This document shows, piece after piece, positions 6,373 to 8,500 of a stretch of DNA of 8,500 nucleotides. Under the pieces are notes generated by a model. That model saw only the letters and a list, made by a program, of their open reading frames with translations, searched no databases and was not told the DNA's origin. The number at the start of each line of letters is the position of its first letter. Position 1 is the stretch's first letter. Source of the stretch: Anaerolineales bacterium UBA3940. Lineage in GTDB: Bacteria > Chloroflexota > Anaerolineae > Aggregatilineales > UBA3940. A program made the translations under genes and the position numbers. The stretch covers positions 11,435 through 19,934 of the forward strand of contig DGDY01000222.1 in NCBI GenBank assembly GCA_002385675.1, written 5' to 3'.

Positions 6373-6449
6373 GAAGGCCATGCATCTGAACACGACATGC
6401 ACCGATACAAGCCGGTAATCCATACCGTTCACAAAGAGGAGACACCTCA

Positions 6450-6989
6450 ATGTTGCAAACGTTCGTCGTATACGTAGAGGACAAACCCGGCGTGCTGAAC
6501 CGCGTCGCGTCGCTGTTCCGCCGCCGCGCCTTCAACATCGAGTCGCTGACCGTCGGCCATACCGACCAGGAAGGCGTCAGCCGCATGACCATCATCGCCC
6601 AGGCGGACGACATCACCGCGCGGCACATCGAGGCCAACCTGTACAAGCTTGTCAACGTGCTGAGGGTCGAGAACGTCACGCGGGAGCCAACCGTCGTGCG
6701 CGACCTCGCGCTGATCAAGGTCCGCGCCGACAACGGCAGCCGCCGCGAGATCATCCAGCTTGCGGACGTGTTCCGCGCCCATGTGGTGGATGTGACCAAC
6801 ACCTCATGCATCATCGAGGTGACCGGCACCGAGGACAAGATCGATGGGCTGGTGGAGGTGCTGCGGCCCTTCGGCATCATCGAGATGGTGCGGACCGGCG
6901 CTGTGGCGATGCATCGCCGCAGCGAGGCGCCTCGCTTCAGCCCGGAGTTCGTCACCGCACGCGTCACGGAAGAGGCAACTGCGAAATAG
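6450..6989 (+). CDS. ilvN: Acetohydroxyacid synthase small, regulatory subunit
   Basis: 179 residues, the usual length for the long single-ACT bacterial form. Start ATG 6450 has GAGGAG at 6436-6441, eight bases upstream. The N-terminal ACT domain (about 3-75) reads FVVYVEDKPGVLNRVASLF...FNIESLTVG; Gly14 and Asn29 fall at the same positions as the valine-binding residues of E. coli IlvH, so valine feedback inhibition is expected. The C-terminal ALS_ss_C domain includes LALIKVRADNGSRREIIQLADVFRAHVVDVT (split here by eye at about 88-118) and PFGIIEMVRTGAVAMHR. It binds IlvB, raises its activity and confers feedback control. It is separated from ilvB by 214 bases, more than usual for these coupled subunits. 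Confidence 0.94.
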   Translation: MLQTFVVYVEDKPGVLNRVASLFRRRAFNIESLTVGHTDQEGVSRMTIIAQADDITARHIEANLYKLVNVLRVENVTREPTVVRDLALIKVRADNGSRREIIQLADVFRAHVVDVTNTSCIIEVTGTEDKIDGLVEVLRPFGIIEMVRTGAVAMHRRSEAPRFSPEFVTARVTEEATAK

Positions 6990-6995
6990 CTGTGA

Positions 6996-7154
6996 AGGCG
7001 CCCCCCCCACCTGCGCGCCGTGCGCGCTTTCCTCCCCCTTGTAAGGGGGAGGACGGACCGCAGCCGCAGGCTGCGGAACAGGAGGGGGGGTGGCTGGGCC
7101 GCATCACCCGGAGCCGCGAAGTTCATTCGCGGCGGGGTTGGCACTCTGTACGGC
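6996..7154. repeat. C-run/G-run palindromic repeat, copy A (ilvN-ilvC gap)
   Basis: Starts with AAGGCG plus eight C and ACCTGCG, and contains a 10-bp perfect stem CCTCCCCCTT/AAGGGGGAGG (7031-7052), an 8-bp stem CCGCAGCC/GGCTGCGG with loop GCA (7058-7076), a run of seven G (7084-7090), and CCGCGAA/TTCGCGG (7114-7132). It ends with a 24-base stretch (7131-7154, core GGTTGGCACTCTGTACGGC) that recurs with one mismatch in copy B. No coding signal on either strand. The 510-bp ilvN-ilvC gap (6990-7499) consists mainly of this repeat, copy B, the possible minus-strand ORF between them, and the hairpin before ilvC. Confidence 0.65.
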
Positions 7155-7170
7155 AAGCCTTACCGGGCGC

Positions 7171-7272
7171 TCAGCGCAGAAGTAGCAGTGCCGCCACGCC
7201 GAGCAGCACGTTGATGCTCATCAGCGCAGCCAGCACGACCCAGCCAGCAGCGCCAGAAGGCGTTTTGCACAT
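7171..7272 (-). CDS. Possible 33-aa single-span membrane peptide (minus strand)
   Basis: On the minus strand ATG at 7272-7270 opens 33 codons ending in TGA at 7173-7171. After MCKTPSG comes a continuous hydrophobic stretch (about residues 8-32: AAGWVVLAALMSINVLLG, then VAALLLL) ending in Arg, enough for one membrane helix, with mainly G/C third positions. There is no convincing Shine-Dalgarno upstream. It sits exactly in the unique segment between two repeat copies and runs against the operon. It may be a tiny membrane protein, the remnant of a gene broken by the repeats, or chance. Confidence 0.25.
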   Translation of the reverse strand: MCKTPSGAAGWVVLAALMSINVLLGVAALLLLR

Positions 7273-7298
7273 CCGCGACGGGGTTTGCCCGGAAGCAA

Positions 7299-7369
7299 GG
7301 CGCCCCCCCACCTGCGGCTGCGGGACAGAAGGGGGTTTTGCCCGGGGCGGGGTTGACACTCTGTACGGC
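7299..7369. repeat. C-run/G-run palindromic repeat, copy B (shorter)
   Basis: Repeats the order of copy A in about 71 bases: AAGGCG plus seven C and ACCTGCGG, a G run (7331-7335), then the 24-base stretch at 7346-7369 that matches 7131-7154 with one change (GGTTGACAC instead of GGTTGGCAC). It lacks the central hairpins of copy A. A related partial end, CGACGGGGTTTGCCCGG, lies just before it at 7276-7292. Confidence 0.65.
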
Positions 7370-7405
7370 GGAGGCTCGCCTATATCAAGGTACTGCATAT
7401 CCCTT

Positions 7406-7450
7406 CATCCTCTACCTGACATCACTCATCTACTCCAGTGATAGAGGATG
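7406..7450. promoter_or_regulatory. Imperfect hairpin 50 bases upstream of ilvC
   Basis: CATCCTCT (7406-7413) pairs with AGAGGATG (7443-7450), and ATCACT (7421-7426) pairs with AGTGAT (7437-7442). The right arm is continuous, the left has a seven-base bulge, and the loop is ten bases. No T tract follows, so it is not an intrinsic terminator. The flanking 7450-7490 stretch is locally AT-rich. It may be an mRNA processing or stability element or a protein site; the role is unknown. Confidence 0.4.
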
Positions 7451-7499
7451 GAACTTAAGACCGAATTAACGCTGAATTAAAACAAAGGACGGAACGACA

Positions 7500-8481
<982 letters not shown>

Positions 8482-8500
8482 CTGTCTCTTATACACATCT
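8482..8500. other. Sequencing adapter: Tn5/Nextera mosaic end at contig end
   Basis: The last 19 bases, CTGTCTCTTATACACATCT, are exactly the transposase mosaic end used in tagmentation libraries. They interrupt ilvC a few codons before its expected end. This is a library artefact, not genome sequence. Confidence 0.97.

Noticed and set aside
6380..6418. Twelve-codon ORF in the ilvB-ilvN gap
   Set aside because: No ribosome binding site and no BCAA codon run; likely chance.
6242..7369. CRISPR array from repeated palindromes
   Set aside because: The repeats are not regularly spaced, differ in length, and have no uniform spacers or cas genes nearby.
7353..7386. TTGACA (7353-7358) with TATATC (7381-7386) as an ilvC promoter
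   Set aside because: The spacer is 22 bases, too long for a normal sigma-70-type promoter, and the TTGACA belongs to the repeat, where copy A has TTGGCA.
7448..7480. Ten-codon ORF ([10 protein letters not shown]) before ilvC as a third leader peptide
   Set aside because: No spaced Shine-Dalgarno, only three scattered Leu codons, and no terminator after it.

Overview
The window is a GC-rich bacterial chromosome fragment. It carries the end of a cell-surface glycosyltransferase cluster followed by a branched-chain amino acid (BCAA) biosynthesis operon in the order ilvD-ilvB-ilvN-ilvC. GC content, strong third-position G/C bias, Bacillus/E. coli-type enzymes and dispersed C-run/G-run palindromic repeats would fit a Chloroflexota (Anaerolineae-like) genome. 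That assignment is an inference with low confidence. The last 19 bases are the Tn5/Nextera mosaic end, so the window is the end of an assembled contig and not a natural junction.

Layout. Positions 1-1667 hold the 3' part of a GT4-type glycosyltransferase, overlapping by ATGA a complete membrane-attached GT2 glycosyltransferase; a strong hairpin terminator (about 1696-1727) closes this unit. Positions 1730-2700 hold an unusually elaborate leader for the ilv operon: a 16-bp palindrome, a TTGACA promoter, and two successive attenuators. Each attenuator consists of a Shine-Dalgarno, a short leader peptide packed with Ile/Val/Leu codons, a hairpin over the control codons, a candidate antiterminator and a hairpin terminator with a T tract. 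Two small well-expressed-looking ORFs (73 and 52 codons) follow, the second overlapping the start of ilvD. Then come ilvD (2703-4406), ilvB (4529-6235), a hairpin-rich repeat element, ilvN (6450-6989), a 510-bp gap with two related repeat copies plus a possible tiny minus-strand membrane ORF and an imperfect hairpin, and ilvC (7500 to the contig end, missing only its last few codons).

How the genes work together. IlvB (catalytic) and IlvN (ACT-domain regulatory subunit) form acetohydroxyacid synthase. IlvC reduces and isomerises its product, and IlvD dehydrates the dihydroxyacid to the 2-keto acid precursors of valine, isoleucine and leucine. The tandem leaders imply that transcription into ilvD must escape two BCAA-charge-sensitive terminators in series, which is the most interesting feature of the window.
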